Shown here one piece after another: positions 9,016-17,051 of a stretch of DNA of 64,000 bases. The position numbers and the translations under genes were made by a program. Location of the stretch: contig NZ_FOFI01000003.1 of NCBI RefSeq assembly GCF_900110605.1, forward strand, positions 744,001 through 808,000, given 5' to 3'. Every line of letters begins with the position of its first letter. Positions within the stretch are counted from its first letter, which is position 1. The notes below the pieces were generated by a model. The model searched no databases, had not been told where the DNA came from, and was given only the letters and a program-made list of their open reading frames with translations. This DNA comes from Epilithonimonas lactis (GTDB lineage: Bacteria; Bacteroidota; Bacteroidia; Flavobacteriales; Weeksellaceae).

Positions 9016-9329
9016 TATTGTTCCGTTAGTTTTATCATATTCTGTACACTGCCACCGTTGAGAACATTCGTGATTCCGTTTCGTTCCAATGTTCCTTTTG
9101 CCATTGCGCTACGGTTTCCACTTCTACAGAAAACAATGATGTTTTTCTTATTCCTGAACTTGGAAATCTGGTCTTTGACGACATCCAAAGGTATATTAAC
9201 AGCCCCTTCAGCACTTCCCGAAGCAAATTCTACGGGCGTTCTTACATCTACCAAAAAAGCACCTTCTCCCAACGCAGTTTCCAGCGCAGCATTGTCTTTT
9301 TTTCCGAATAACATTGATAATAAATCCAT
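9015..9329 (-). CDS. single-domain rhodanese (sulfurtransferase)
   Basis: 104 residues, one rhodanese domain: FLVDVRTPVEFASG (about 25-38), then catalytic Cys68 in C-R-S-G-N-R-S. No signal peptide is visible, so it should act in the cytoplasm, moving sulfane sulfur between persulfide carriers. It is separated by 1 bp from the CstB-like gene upstream and overlaps the methyltransferase gene downstream by one base, which indicates strict co-expression. Confidence 0.9.
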   Translation of the reverse strand: MDLLSMLFGKKDNAALETALGEGAFLVDVRTPVEFASGSAEGAVNIPLDVVKDQISKFRNKKNIIVFCRSGNRSAMAKGTLERNGITNVLNGGSVQNMIKLTEQ

Positions 9330-9330
9330 C

Positions 9331-10722
9331 TTAATTTTTTACAGGGTTTGCTTTTTCTGTCCATTCTTTCATTCCGCCAGAGAAATTTTTGACGTTCTCA
9401 AAACCGTTTTTCTTCAGTAGAGAATAGGCAATTGCTGCTCTGTCGCCACTTTGACAATGAATTACAATTGGTTTTTCATGGGAAATTTTATCCAGATTAT
9501 CCTCCAAAGTTCCCACAAAGACATTCTCAGCATTCTCAATACGTCCTGCGTCATATTCGGTTTTATTTCTTACATCAACCACCTGAATATTATCTCTGTT
9601 CAGATAAGATTTGAATTCCTCAATATCAATAATATCGGCAGTCTGTAATTCTAAGTCTAAATTTTTCACGTCATCAATATAGCCCATCATTTGATCCATC
9701 CCGATTCTCATCAGTTTTCTGGTAAGATCTTCCATTTGTTCTTCCTGAGCAACCAAAATAAACGGCTCGGAATAATTGACAATCCATCCCATCCACGTGG
9801 AAAATGAATTATTACCCTGAATATTGATGCTGTTTGGTATAAAACCTTGGGCAAAATCTACTTTATTTCTCGTGTCTATAATTTTAACTCCATTTTGATA
9901 AGCTTTCAAAAATTCTTCTTTGGAAAGTTTCGGATGTTTTGGAACTTCTTTTAATAAAGGTCTTTCCACTTTGTTGAGTTTTTTCATCATTGCAAAATAT
10001 TTTGGAGGTTCCGGCTGTCCTTCCAGCAGATATTCTACAAAACCTTCCTCATCTTCTTCATATTGAAAAGCCCAGTTTCTGATTTTTTCATAACCTACCG
10101 TTGAACTCGGAACTGCACCCAAAGCTTTTCCGCAAGCCGAACCTGCACCGTGTCCCGGCCAAACTTGGATAAACTCCCGCAATCTGCTAAAATCCTGAAC
10201 AGAATGAAACATTTCTTTCGCTCCTTTTTCCTGAGTTCCTGTAATTCCGGCCGCCTTCTCCAATAAATCTGGTCTTCCTATATCTCCCACAAAAACAAAA
10301 TCTCCTGTAAAAATCATCACCGGTTCGTCCGTTGCAGGATGATCGGTCAATAAAAAGCTGATGCTTTCCGGCGTATGTCCCGGCGTGTGAATGACTTTTA
10401 AAGTTAAATTTCCAACTTTAATGATATCTCCATTCGTTAATCCGGTATGTGGAAACTGATATTGCCAATCTTCACCACCTTCATCCGAAAGATACATTTT
10501 TGCACCCGTCACTTCCGCAAGTTCTCTAGAACCCGACAAAAAATCGGCGTGAATATGAGTTTCTGTAATATGTGTAATCGTGAGATTATTTTCTTTGGCA
10601 ATCTGAAGATAGGTATCGATATCTCTTTTGGCATCGATAACAATGGCTTCACCTTTTGCCTGACATCCTATTAAATAGCTAGCCTGCGCAAGGCTCTTAT
10701 CATAAATATGCTGAAAAAACAT
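9331..10722 (-). CDS. CstB-like persulfide dioxygenase-rhodanese fusion
   Basis: 463 residues in three parts. The first is an ETHE1-type metallo-beta-lactamase domain (about 1-250) with H56-x-H58-x-D60 and downstream metal ligands in HTPGHT and WPGHGAGSACG. The second is a rhodanese-like domain (about 265-355) without a catalytic cysteine at the expected loop. The third is an active rhodanese (about 360-460) with H-C-Q-S-G-D-R. This order (MBL, pseudo-rhodanese, rhodanese) is that of CstB, which oxidises persulfides with O2 and yields thiosulfate. It is the first gene of the six-gene operon driven by the operator-promoter at 10763-10810. A paralogue is at 40661-42073. Confidence 0.92.
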   Translation of the reverse strand: MFFQHIYDKSLAQASYLIGCQAKGEAIVIDAKRDIDTYLQIAKENNLTITHITETHIHADFLSGSRELAEVTGAKMYLSDEGGEDWQYQFPHTGLTNGDIIKVGNLTLKVIHTPGHTPESISFLLTDHPATDEPVMIFTGDFVFVGDIGRPDLLEKAAGITGTQEKGAKEMFHSVQDFSRLREFIQVWPGHGAGSACGKALGAVPSSTVGYEKIRNWAFQYEEDEEGFVEYLLEGQPEPPKYFAMMKKLNKVERPLLKEVPKHPKLSKEEFLKAYQNGVKIIDTRNKVDFAQGFIPNSINIQGNNSFSTWMGWIVNYSEPFILVAQEEQMEDLTRKLMRIGMDQMMGYIDDVKNLDLELQTADIIDIEEFKSYLNRDNIQVVDVRNKTEYDAGRIENAENVFVGTLEDNLDKISHEKPIVIHCQSGDRAAIAYSLLKKNGFENVKNFSGGMKEWTEKANPVKN

Positions 10723-10762
10723 AATGTAATTTTTTAGGGTTATACTTTTTTAATATTATAGT

Positions 10763-10810
10763 ACAAATTTCGGGGTTTACAAAGTGTTATACCGCTACTT
10801 TTGTTACATA
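10763..10810 (-). promoter_or_regulatory. Fnr-type operator and promoter of the CstB operon
   Basis: On the minus strand the site reads TTATGTAACAAAAGTAGC and continues GGTA (10810-10789), with the half-sites GTAAC-N4-GTAGC centred at 10799.5. A TTTG (10766-10763) lies 33.5 bp downstream of that centre, where the -7 element is expected if the operator sits at -41.5. The same sequence and spacing occur at five other sulfur-gene promoters in this window, four of them with the same TTTG. Confidence 0.75.
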
Positions 10811-10821
10811 AGTTAAATTTT

Positions 10822-12141
10822 TCAAAACCAATAATTCGTAATTAAATTTAACTGATTATAATTGGTCTTTTGATAGACTGCAATTGGGTTTGAGCTTTGC
10901 AGATTTCTTTTAAAAATGTAAAGCAAATCAACTTCCAGTTTATGACTGACTTTGTAAGCGACAAAGCTATTCCATTGCAAAAAATCATCTGTATTGTACT
11001 TATTATTTTTAAAATCATTTTCGGAAACTCCGTTGCTGATGCTAAAATCTGAGTGAGCCGACCATTTTCCATGATGAAATAAGACCGAAACTTTTATAAT
11101 ATCAACATTTCCAAAACCTTCCAATCTGCTTCTCGGAAGCGATGTGAAAAACTGATCTCTTCCCAATTCTTTCGGAAATAAAAATCTGCCGGTATCAAAT
11201 GCTTTAGAATAAGCAAACTCCAAAGCGAAATTTTTGATCTTATATCGAAACAAAAAACTTGCAACCTGACCGTTTTCATCTGGCTGGACATATCTTTCGT
11301 AATATTTTAATCGACTTTGGTAAGAATCCGGAATCTGATAACTGTAAATCAACCCAAAATCCCATTTAGGAAAATTTAAACCCAGCTGAAACCAAGATGT
11401 ATTGAGTGTTTTATCTAAATGTATGTTGTAAAAATTAATATCTGCAATTCGAAATTTTCTTCCGTAGTGAAAGATGGCAACACCTGTGCTGTTATTTTCA
11501 CTGAGATAATCTGCTTTTGAGCTGTCTGGTTGAAATCCGTTATCCAATACTCCGATTGCGTCTTTCATTTTTGACCATTCTGAATTTGAACGCATTGAAA
11601 CAGAATTCAGCAATGCTACATCAACCTGTGATTTACCGGAAGTAAAATTCCAGCTCAATCCGCCATATTCTATAGGTAACATTCTGCCGTCACTTGGATT
11701 GATAAGCGGAGAATATTTAATCGGAATTTTTCCTATCGTAAATTTTGATTTCCCTTTCTCGTATTGTAAATACAACTGATTAAGCCTTGAAACGGCATAA
11801 AGATTCTGAGGAGAAGATAAGTCAAAAAGTTCCCGTTCCCACTTGGAAGATTTTCCGGATTTCAAATCCTTTTCTTCCAAATCTGATGATGCAACTTTAG
11901 AAAGATACGAAGCAGAAACTCCAATGGAAATACGTTTTACGGGTTTGTATTCAACCTTTAAATTTCCTGCTAAAGCATCTGCCCAATAATCGGTACCTGT
12001 AAGATTGTCTGTTGACATCAAAAAGTTTCGTAGATTTCCTGAGATGATGACTTTATCACGATTATCTAAATTAACAGATTGCGTTTTAACCATTGAAAAA
12101 GCAAACACCAAAATTATTGACGTAACTTTTTTGGTATACAT
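10822..12141 (-). CDS. outer-membrane beta-barrel protein of unknown function
   Basis: 439 residues with an N-terminal signal peptide (about 1-20, ending near V-K-T-Q) and many alternating aromatic/polar beta-strands up to a C-terminal aromatic residue (NYWF), as expected for an outer-membrane barrel. Polar segments such as YSSPLINPSDGRMLPIEYG resemble constriction loops, but I cannot name a family. It starts 1 bp after the SQR gene, so the two are co-transcribed. It may pass sulfur compounds or export elemental-sulfur products; that is inference from position. Confidence 0.7.
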   Translation of the reverse strand: MYTKKVTSIILVFAFSMVKTQSVNLDNRDKVIISGNLRNFLMSTDNLTGTDYWADALAGNLKVEYKPVKRISIGVSASYLSKVASSDLEEKDLKSGKSSKWERELFDLSSPQNLYAVSRLNQLYLQYEKGKSKFTIGKIPIKYSPLINPSDGRMLPIEYGGLSWNFTSGKSQVDVALLNSVSMRSNSEWSKMKDAIGVLDNGFQPDSSKADYLSENNSTGVAIFHYGRKFRIADINFYNIHLDKTLNTSWFQLGLNFPKWDFGLIYSYQIPDSYQSRLKYYERYVQPDENGQVASFLFRYKIKNFALEFAYSKAFDTGRFLFPKELGRDQFFTSLPRSRLEGFGNVDIIKVSVLFHHGKWSAHSDFSISNGVSENDFKNNKYNTDDFLQWNSFVAYKVSHKLEVDLLYIFKRNLQSSNPIAVYQKTNYNQLNLITNYWF

Positions 12142-12142
12142 T

Positions 12143-13342
12143 TCAAACTTCTTTTCCTTTCAGCATTTTGTTCCAATAGAGATACGGGAGAATATATTTC
12201 TTGAGAATCCAAAGTCTCCAATGCTCTTTTGAACTGTCTGAAATGAGCATCTTTTTGAGATTCGGGTCTGGTGTGAACTCATTTTTATAGTTAAATTCTG
12301 CCAAAACCATTTTTCCGTAACCTGTTACAAGCGGGCACGAAGAATATCCATTATAAGATTTGTTATCTGGTTTTGCACCTAAAATCATATTGATGAGATT
12401 AGAAACCACTACAGGAACTTGTTTTCGAATTGCAGCACCAGTTTTTGCAGTTGGAAGTCCGGCTACATCTCCTACTCCGAAAATATTTTGAAATTTATTG
12501 TGCTGAAGACTGTTAATATCAACATCAAGCCAGCCTGCCTCATTAGCTAAAACTGAATTTTTAATAAAACGTGGAGCTTCCTGTGGCGGCGCAAGATGAA
12601 GAAAATTAAACGGAATCTCAACAATACGATCTTCGTTTTTGAAATAGGCAATTTTATTCACCGGGTCAATCTTAAAAAGTCCGTGCAGTGTTTTTAAATC
12701 GATATGGTAACGGTAAATGACTTTCATCAACGTTTCAGCGACTTCTTTTACGCCAAAAATAACACCACCGGGAAGCGCAAAAGTAATTTTTACCTTATCT
12801 GAAATACCTTTTCTCCTAAAATAATCTGCGGCAAGATACATTATCTTTTGCGGCGCGCCTCCACATTTGATGGGCGTTGTAGGCAAAGTGAACAGCGCAT
12901 TTCCTCCTTTAAAGCTCTGAAGAGATTTCCACGTAAACTCGGGATCTATATAGTTACTGCAAACAATACCCGTTTTCACCGCCTCTTCTAAACCTTCTAC
13001 CAGAGAAAGATTATTCACCAGCCCAGGTGCAACCACGAGATATTCGTAAGAATAACTCGTGCCATTATCTGCAGAAATCTTGTTTTGTTCGGGATGAATT
13101 TCTGTAACCTTGTTTTTAAGCCAGGTTACACCATTGGGAATTAAATCTTTTGTCTGTCTTGCTGTGTCTTTAAAATCGTAAGTTCCAGCTCCTACGAGAG
13201 TCCACGCTGGTTGGTAATAATGTTTCTCGGAAGGGTCTATGATGAGAACATTGAGGGATTCATTGGTATTTATGAGAGAAGCAGCAGTCATAATTCCTCC
13301 TGTTCCTGCTCCGATAATGATGATTTGAAAATGATTTTCCAT
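12143..13342 (-). CDS. sqr: sulfide:quinone oxidoreductase, type II
   Basis: 399 residues. The FAD-binding GxGxxG (IIIGAGTGGIMTA) is at 8-20 and a second glycine/Asp motif (FGVGDVAGLPTAKT) at about 288-301. The two redox cysteines fit Cys160 (I-K-C-G-G-A-P-Q-K) and Cys336 (S-S-C-P-L-V-T-G-Y), the pattern of mitochondrial SQOR-like type II enzymes. The protein oxidises sulfide to a persulfide and passes electrons to quinone at the cytoplasmic membrane. It heads a two-gene operon with an outer-membrane protein and has its own Fnr-type operator-promoter. The persulfide product would feed the CstB operon next door. Confidence 0.9.
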   Translation of the reverse strand: MENHFQIIIIGAGTGGIMTAASLINTNESLNVLIIDPSEKHYYQPAWTLVGAGTYDFKDTARQTKDLIPNGVTWLKNKVTEIHPEQNKISADNGTSYSYEYLVVAPGLVNNLSLVEGLEEAVKTGIVCSNYIDPEFTWKSLQSFKGGNALFTLPTTPIKCGGAPQKIMYLAADYFRRKGISDKVKITFALPGGVIFGVKEVAETLMKVIYRYHIDLKTLHGLFKIDPVNKIAYFKNEDRIVEIPFNFLHLAPPQEAPRFIKNSVLANEAGWLDVDINSLQHNKFQNIFGVGDVAGLPTAKTGAAIRKQVPVVVSNLINMILGAKPDNKSYNGYSSCPLVTGYGKMVLAEFNYKNEFTPDPNLKKMLISDSSKEHWRLWILKKYILPYLYWNKMLKGKEV

Positions 13343-13364
13343 AGCCAGACTTTTTGATGATTTG

Positions 13365-13410
13365 TAAAGCTAAATAATCTGATAAAAACAGTAAGTAACA
13401 TTTGTTACAT
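13365..13410 (-). promoter_or_regulatory. Fnr-type operator and promoter of the SQR operon
   Basis: GTAAC-ATTT-GTTAC (13395-13408) is a perfect inverted repeat with a 4-bp spacer, followed on the minus strand by a match to the shared site (TTATGTAACAAATGTTAC). At the expected -7 position (13368-13365) the core is TTTA instead of TTTG, so this promoter may be the weakest of the set and most dependent on the activator. Confidence 0.7.
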
Positions 13411-13498
13411 AAGCTAAAAACTAAGCATAAAATATAAAATAATTTAAAAATAAACTCAAAATACCTCAATATTAACAACAGTCATCAAATAATATTGT

Positions 13499-13534
13499 AA
13501 AAAAGAGACTGATTCAAAATTGAATCAGTCTCTT
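13499..13534 (-). terminator. intrinsic terminator of the YeeE/DUF6691 operon
   Basis: A near-perfect hairpin (AAGAGACTGATTCAA pairing with its complement, 13503-13534) is followed on the minus strand by a run of T. It lies 27 bp beyond the stop codon at 13561 and separates that operon from the SQR promoter. Confidence 0.8.
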
Positions 13535-13560
13535 ACGATTAGATTTTTACTGAAAATATA

Positions 13561-14043
13561 TTAGTGGGGCAATTTATCCCTCAAATATCCATAGACCCAA
13601 GTTCCAAAAATGGCACTCAGCAAAGTAACTCCAACAGCCAATGCACCTGTTCCAATCTGTGCGAAAAGAGGTCCCGGACAGGCACCCGTCATTGCCCAGC
13701 CAAATCCAAAAATCAGCCCGCCATAGATTTGTCCTTTGTTAAATTTCTTCGGTGTAATTGAAATCCTTTCCCCGTAAATTGTTTTGATGTTGAATTTCTT
13801 AATAATAAACACTGAAATCATTCCTGTAAGAACTGCACTACCGATTACGCCGTACATAAAAAACGACTGCAAACGGAACATCTCCTGAATCCTGAACCAG
13901 CTGATGATTTCTGCTTTTACAAATACAATCCCAAATACAATTCCTACCAAAAGGTATTTAAGATTGTAATACCATTTGTGAGTAAGATGACTTTCGTTGG
14001 TGCAAACGCTGTCCTGATGACGTATATCTTTTTCTGTTGCCAT
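13561..14043 (-). CDS. YeeE/YedE-type (DUF6691) transporter subunit
   Basis: 160 residues with about four membrane segments and the signature G-A-C-P-G-P-L-F-A-Q-I-G-T-G-A near 120-134. In TsuA-type thiosulfate transporters, cysteines in GACPGP- and GGCTSG-type loops line the substrate path. Here the two loops lie on separate proteins, this one and the neighbour at 14055, so the pair probably forms one split thiosulfate/sulfur-compound transporter. The genes are 11 bp apart. A paralogous pair is at 42085-43145. Confidence 0.88.
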   Translation of the reverse strand: MATEKDIRHQDSVCTNESHLTHKWYYNLKYLLVGIVFGIVFVKAEIISWFRIQEMFRLQSFFMYGVIGSAVLTGMISVFIIKKFNIKTIYGERISITPKKFNKGQIYGGLIFGFGWAMTGACPGPLFAQIGTGALAVGVTLLSAIFGTWVYGYLRDKLPH

Positions 14044-14054
14044 ATTTTTTTAAA

Positions 14055-14618
14055 TTAAAGTGAAAGAATTATCGGCAAAATCACGTTCGCCATTAGAAAA
14101 CCTCCTGCCATAAAGCATATTGTGGCAATAAGTGATGGTAACTGCAAATTTGCCAATCCCATAATGGCGTGTCCACTGGTACAACCACCTGCATAACGGG
14201 TTCCGAAACCTACCAAAAATCCACCGACAACCATAGTAATGAAACCTTTTATCGTTAAAAGACTCGCAAAATTCATCAATTGAGCAGGAACGAGATTGCT
14301 GTAATCGGTAATTCCGTAGGTTGCAAGTTCGGCTTTCAGATTCGGATTAATCGATAATTCTCCAGGATTCATAAGGAATTGAGATGCGACAACTCCACCG
14401 AGCAAAATCCCAAAAACGAAAAACAAATTCCAGAGTTCTTTTTTCCAGTCGTATTTGAAAAAAATAATGTTGGCTGGAATACACGCTGCGCAAATATGCC
14501 TTAAAGATGAACTGATTCCAAAAGATTTGTTACCCAGTATCAGCAAAGCCGGAACTGTAAGCCCTATTAACGGACCCGCAATATACCACGGCCAGGGTTG
14601 TTTTATAACTTCTATCAT
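14055..14618 (-). CDS. YeeE/YedE family transporter subunit
   Basis: 187 residues with about five membrane segments and the motif G-G-C-T-S-G-H-A-I-M-G (about 146-156), the second conserved cysteine loop of the YeeE/YedE (TsuA) family, plus H-I-C-A-A-C-I-P near 40. Members import thiosulfate or related sulfur compounds; direction and substrate are not shown here. It is first in a two-gene operon with a 12-nt predicted leader from the promoter at 14635-14680. Its paralogue at 42085 is nearly collinear in sequence. Confidence 0.9.
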   Translation of the reverse strand: MIEVIKQPWPWYIAGPLIGLTVPALLILGNKSFGISSSLRHICAACIPANIIFFKYDWKKELWNLFFVFGILLGGVVASQFLMNPGELSINPNLKAELATYGITDYSNLVPAQLMNFASLLTIKGFITMVVGGFLVGFGTRYAGGCTSGHAIMGLANLQLPSLIATICFMAGGFLMANVILPIILSL

Positions 14619-14634
14619 TTTAATTAATTTATTT

Positions 14635-14680
14635 CAAAAATATATGTTTAAGATTACATATACGGTTACTTTTGTTACAG
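14635..14680 (-). promoter_or_regulatory. Fnr-type operator and promoter of the YeeE operon
   Basis: On the minus strand GTAAC-AAAA-GTAAC (14678-14665, centre 14671.5) sits within TGTAACAAAAGTAACCGTA. TTTG follows at 14638-14635, exactly 33.5 bp from the centre, giving a predicted start near 14630. Confidence 0.75.
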
Positions 14681-14814
14681 AGCAGTTTATTTCTCTTTTC
14701 TAAAATACAAAATAGATTTTTCGAATAAAAATAACTGAATTCTTTTATTGAGAATCAGCGAACCTGGATGCAATAATTTTCCGACAAACTCACGCTGCAA
14801 AAGATGCTCAAAAG

Positions 14815-15609
14815 CTACATTAAAAGCTCTCTTACAATAATGTAAATTCCCATTATTAAGATGAACCAGCCGAAAGCAGGTTTGAGTTTTCTACCGTCTA
14901 TTTTTTTTGACAATTGTGCTCCTATAATAATCCCCACTATGGAAATGGATGAGACCGTTGCAAGTAGTTTCCAGTTGATCGGGACGTTGTGCATTGAAGT
15001 GAAAAATCCGATAAGGGAATTCAGGGAAATGATGACAAGCGAGGTACCGATGGCTACCTTCATTGGTGTCTTGAGCAAATTGACGAGTGCAGGAATAATC
15101 ATAAAGCCACCACCCGCACCGACCAAACCAGTAAGCACCCCGACAACCGACCCTTGCCCTGCTGCCAAAAGATTGTTATTTTTATTAAAATGAATCGATT
15201 CTATCTGCGGCGCTACTCTACTTTGAATCATTTTGTACGATGCGAGAATCATTAATAATGCAAAAATCAGAAGTAATAAGATATCTTTGGTAACCACTAA
15301 AGTACTGATTGTAAGAACTTCATCAGGAATCAGAGGCAAAATAAAATTTCTGGTCAAAAAAATAGATATTATTGACGGGACACCAAAAACCAAAGCTGTT
15401 TTTATATTAACCAGCCCTTTCTTAAAGTAGGAAAATGAACCTACCACACTGCTGATTCCAACTATGAAAAGTGAATATTCTGTGGCTACGAAGGCATCTA
15501 TACCAAAGAGATATACTAAGACAGGCACAGTAAGAATACTTCCCCCTCCTCCTATCAGCCCTAAGGAAATACCAATAAATATTGCGGCAATGTATCCGAA
15601 AATTTCCAT
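14815..15609 (-). CDS. TauE/SafE-family sulfite/organosulfonate exporter
   Basis: 264 residues from the ATG of MEIFGY. An upstream in-frame ATG at 15630 is rejected because it lies 5' of the predicted transcription start (near 15623), and because the paralogue at 39783 begins at the equivalent MEIFGY. There are about eight membrane segments with two inverted repeats, each carrying a glycine-rich loop (GLIGGGGSILTVPVL and GLVGAGGGFMIIPAL). TauE/SafE proteins move sulfite, sulfoacetate or related anions out of the cell. Here it would remove sulfite/thiosulfate formed from persulfides (inference). Confidence 0.92.
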   Translation of the reverse strand: MEIFGYIAAIFIGISLGLIGGGGSILTVPVLVYLFGIDAFVATEYSLFIVGISSVVGSFSYFKKGLVNIKTALVFGVPSIISIFLTRNFILPLIPDEVLTISTLVVTKDILLLLIFALLMILASYKMIQSRVAPQIESIHFNKNNNLLAAGQGSVVGVLTGLVGAGGGFMIIPALVNLLKTPMKVAIGTSLVIISLNSLIGFFTSMHNVPINWKLLATVSSISIVGIIIGAQLSKKIDGRKLKPAFGWFILIMGIYIIVRELLM

Positions 15610-15627
15610 CTCTTTAATTTTATATGA

Positions 15628-15676
15628 CAAAAATGGATATTTCTATTTTACTGCACCGCTACTTTTGTTACATAAG
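15628..15676 (-). promoter_or_regulatory. Fnr-type operator and promoter of tauE
   Basis: On the minus strand TTATGTAAC-AAAA-GTAGC-GGTGCAG, with the half-sites at 15671-15658 (centre 15664.5). TTTG at 15631-15628 keeps the 33.5-bp spacing. It decides the tauE start at 15609. Confidence 0.75.
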
Positions 15677-15682
15677 AAAATT

Positions 15683-16315
15683 TTAGTTCAGATCTGAAAA
15701 AATAATTTTGTTTCTTCCCAATTTCACTTTTCCAGAATCTTCCAATTGCTTTAGAAGTCGGGAAACAACAACTCTTACTGTTCCAAGTTCATTCGCAAGC
15801 TGCTCGTGAGTAACGACTATAGTATTTGAATTTGCTATTTCTGCTTTTTTAGTAAGAAGATTTAGTAGTCGCTCATCTACCTTTTTAAAAGCTATAGCAT
15901 TAATAATATCCAGTAATTCTTCAAAGCGTTTGTGATATAGTCTGAAAATATAGTCCAGCCATTCCGGATATTCTTTGATAAAGAGCGAAACCTTTTCTAC
16001 AGGTAAGAAAAGTATCTCGGAATCTTCTTCAACTTCTGCCTTTACAATACTCTTTTCATTATGCATTCCACCAAGAAAAGACATAATGCAGCTTTCACCT
16101 GCTTTAATATAGTATAATAATATTTCTCTTCCATCTTCTTCCGTTCGTATTACTTTCAACAATCCCTTCATTACAAGTGGTATAGATCGGATCGAAGCAT
16201 TTTCATCTAAAATGATTTCACCTTCCCGGTAGGTTTTTATATTACCATTTTGGTAAAGCTTATCAAGTAATTCCTGTGAAGAAATGACATCGGAAGAAAA
16301 TTCAGTATGTTCCAT
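15683..16315 (-). CDS. Crp/Fnr-family regulator of the sulfur regulon (copy 1)
   Basis: 210 residues. A cNMP-binding-like beta-roll at about 20-120, a dimer helix at about 120-145, and a C-terminal winged HTH with recognition helix T-V-R-V-V-V-S-R-L-L-K-Q-L near 180-192. There is only one cysteine, Cys76 in G-E-S-C-I-M-S, so an Fnr-type iron-sulfur cluster is excluded. A cysteine-persulfide sensor is possible but unproven. It lies directly upstream of the tauE promoter. A close paralogue is at 39081 with an almost identical recognition helix, so both should bind the GTAAC-N4-GTWRC operators in this window. Confidence 0.9.
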   Translation of the reverse strand: MEHTEFSSDVISSQELLDKLYQNGNIKTYREGEIILDENASIRSIPLVMKGLLKVIRTEEDGREILLYYIKAGESCIMSFLGGMHNEKSIVKAEVEEDSEILFLPVEKVSLFIKEYPEWLDYIFRLYHKRFEELLDIINAIAFKKVDERLLNLLTKKAEIANSNTIVVTHEQLANELGTVRVVVSRLLKQLEDSGKVKLGRNKIIFSDLN

Positions 16316-16491
16316 TGCAAAAATATTTCTTCTAATATAATATATTTCTTCTGAATATAAACCGTCAATATGTAACCTAGAACATTTTATTTTGTTGCAA
16401 ATTACTAATAGATAAAAAATCTATTTCAAACTTAATTTGTAAATTTGGTATTGTTAGCTATTGTAGGCATAAGATAAATTTTGAATAAGAT

Positions 16492-16872
16492 ATGAATAAA
16501 GATAAACCAAATCATACCAGTGAACATTTGGCAAATGAAAGAACATTTCTTGCGTGGATGCGAACATCGATAGCATTGATGGGTTTCGGATTCATACTAG
16601 TTAAATTTTCCCTATTTCTTAAGCAGATACCTTTAGTTGCAGAAGCTAAAAACACAGTGCACGCTCAAAATGGACATTCCAGTCTTGTAGGGATTGTAAT
16701 TGTCATTGTTGGAGCTATAGTTTTATTATTTTCATATATTAATTACTACAATAACAAAAAACGTATTAATAATAATACATTTTACGAGAACAACATTTTC
16801 TTGCTCATAGTCACCACTGTTTTATTTTTGCTGAGCATTTTTTTAATACATTACTTATTAAATAACATATAA
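16492..16872 (+). CDS. DUF202/YidH-family membrane protein
   Basis: 126 residues. The opening H-L-A-N-E-R-T-F-L-A-W-M-R-T-S-I-A is the DUF202 signature, followed by three membrane segments (about 25-45, 62-82 and 101-122). The function of the family is not established; it is sometimes linked with respiratory stress. It is divergent from the Crp/Fnr gene and has no copy of the shared operator in its upstream region; a TAAATTTG -7 element is seen at 16442-16449. Confidence 0.85.
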   Translation: MNKDKPNHTSEHLANERTFLAWMRTSIALMGFGFILVKFSLFLKQIPLVAEAKNTVHAQNGHSSLVGIVIVIVGAIVLLFSYINYYNNKKRINNNTFYENNIFLLIVTTVLFLLSIFLIHYLLNNI

Positions 16873-17051
16873 ATGATACTCACAGATTTCAATTAATTAG
16901 CTATTATAAATCAATAAAAATCGAAAGAGTGTTTCACATAGATGATGGGAAAACGCAGTCCGATTTCCTTGAAATTAAGGTTTTTTCCAGAGTTCAGTAG
17001 ATAATCTTTATTATTACAATTATCAAGAATCCTTCAGCAAAAATGAGTTAC

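Noticed and set aside
14815-15630. Longer tauE reading frame starting at 15630
   Set aside because: The start lies 5' of the predicted transcription start and the paralogue supports MEIFGY at 15609.
16372-16385. Possible further copy of the sulfur operator (GTAAC-CTAG-AGAAC) upstream of the DUF202 gene
   Set aside because: Only one half-site matches and no TTTG lies 33.5 bp downstream, so it does not fit the other six sites.
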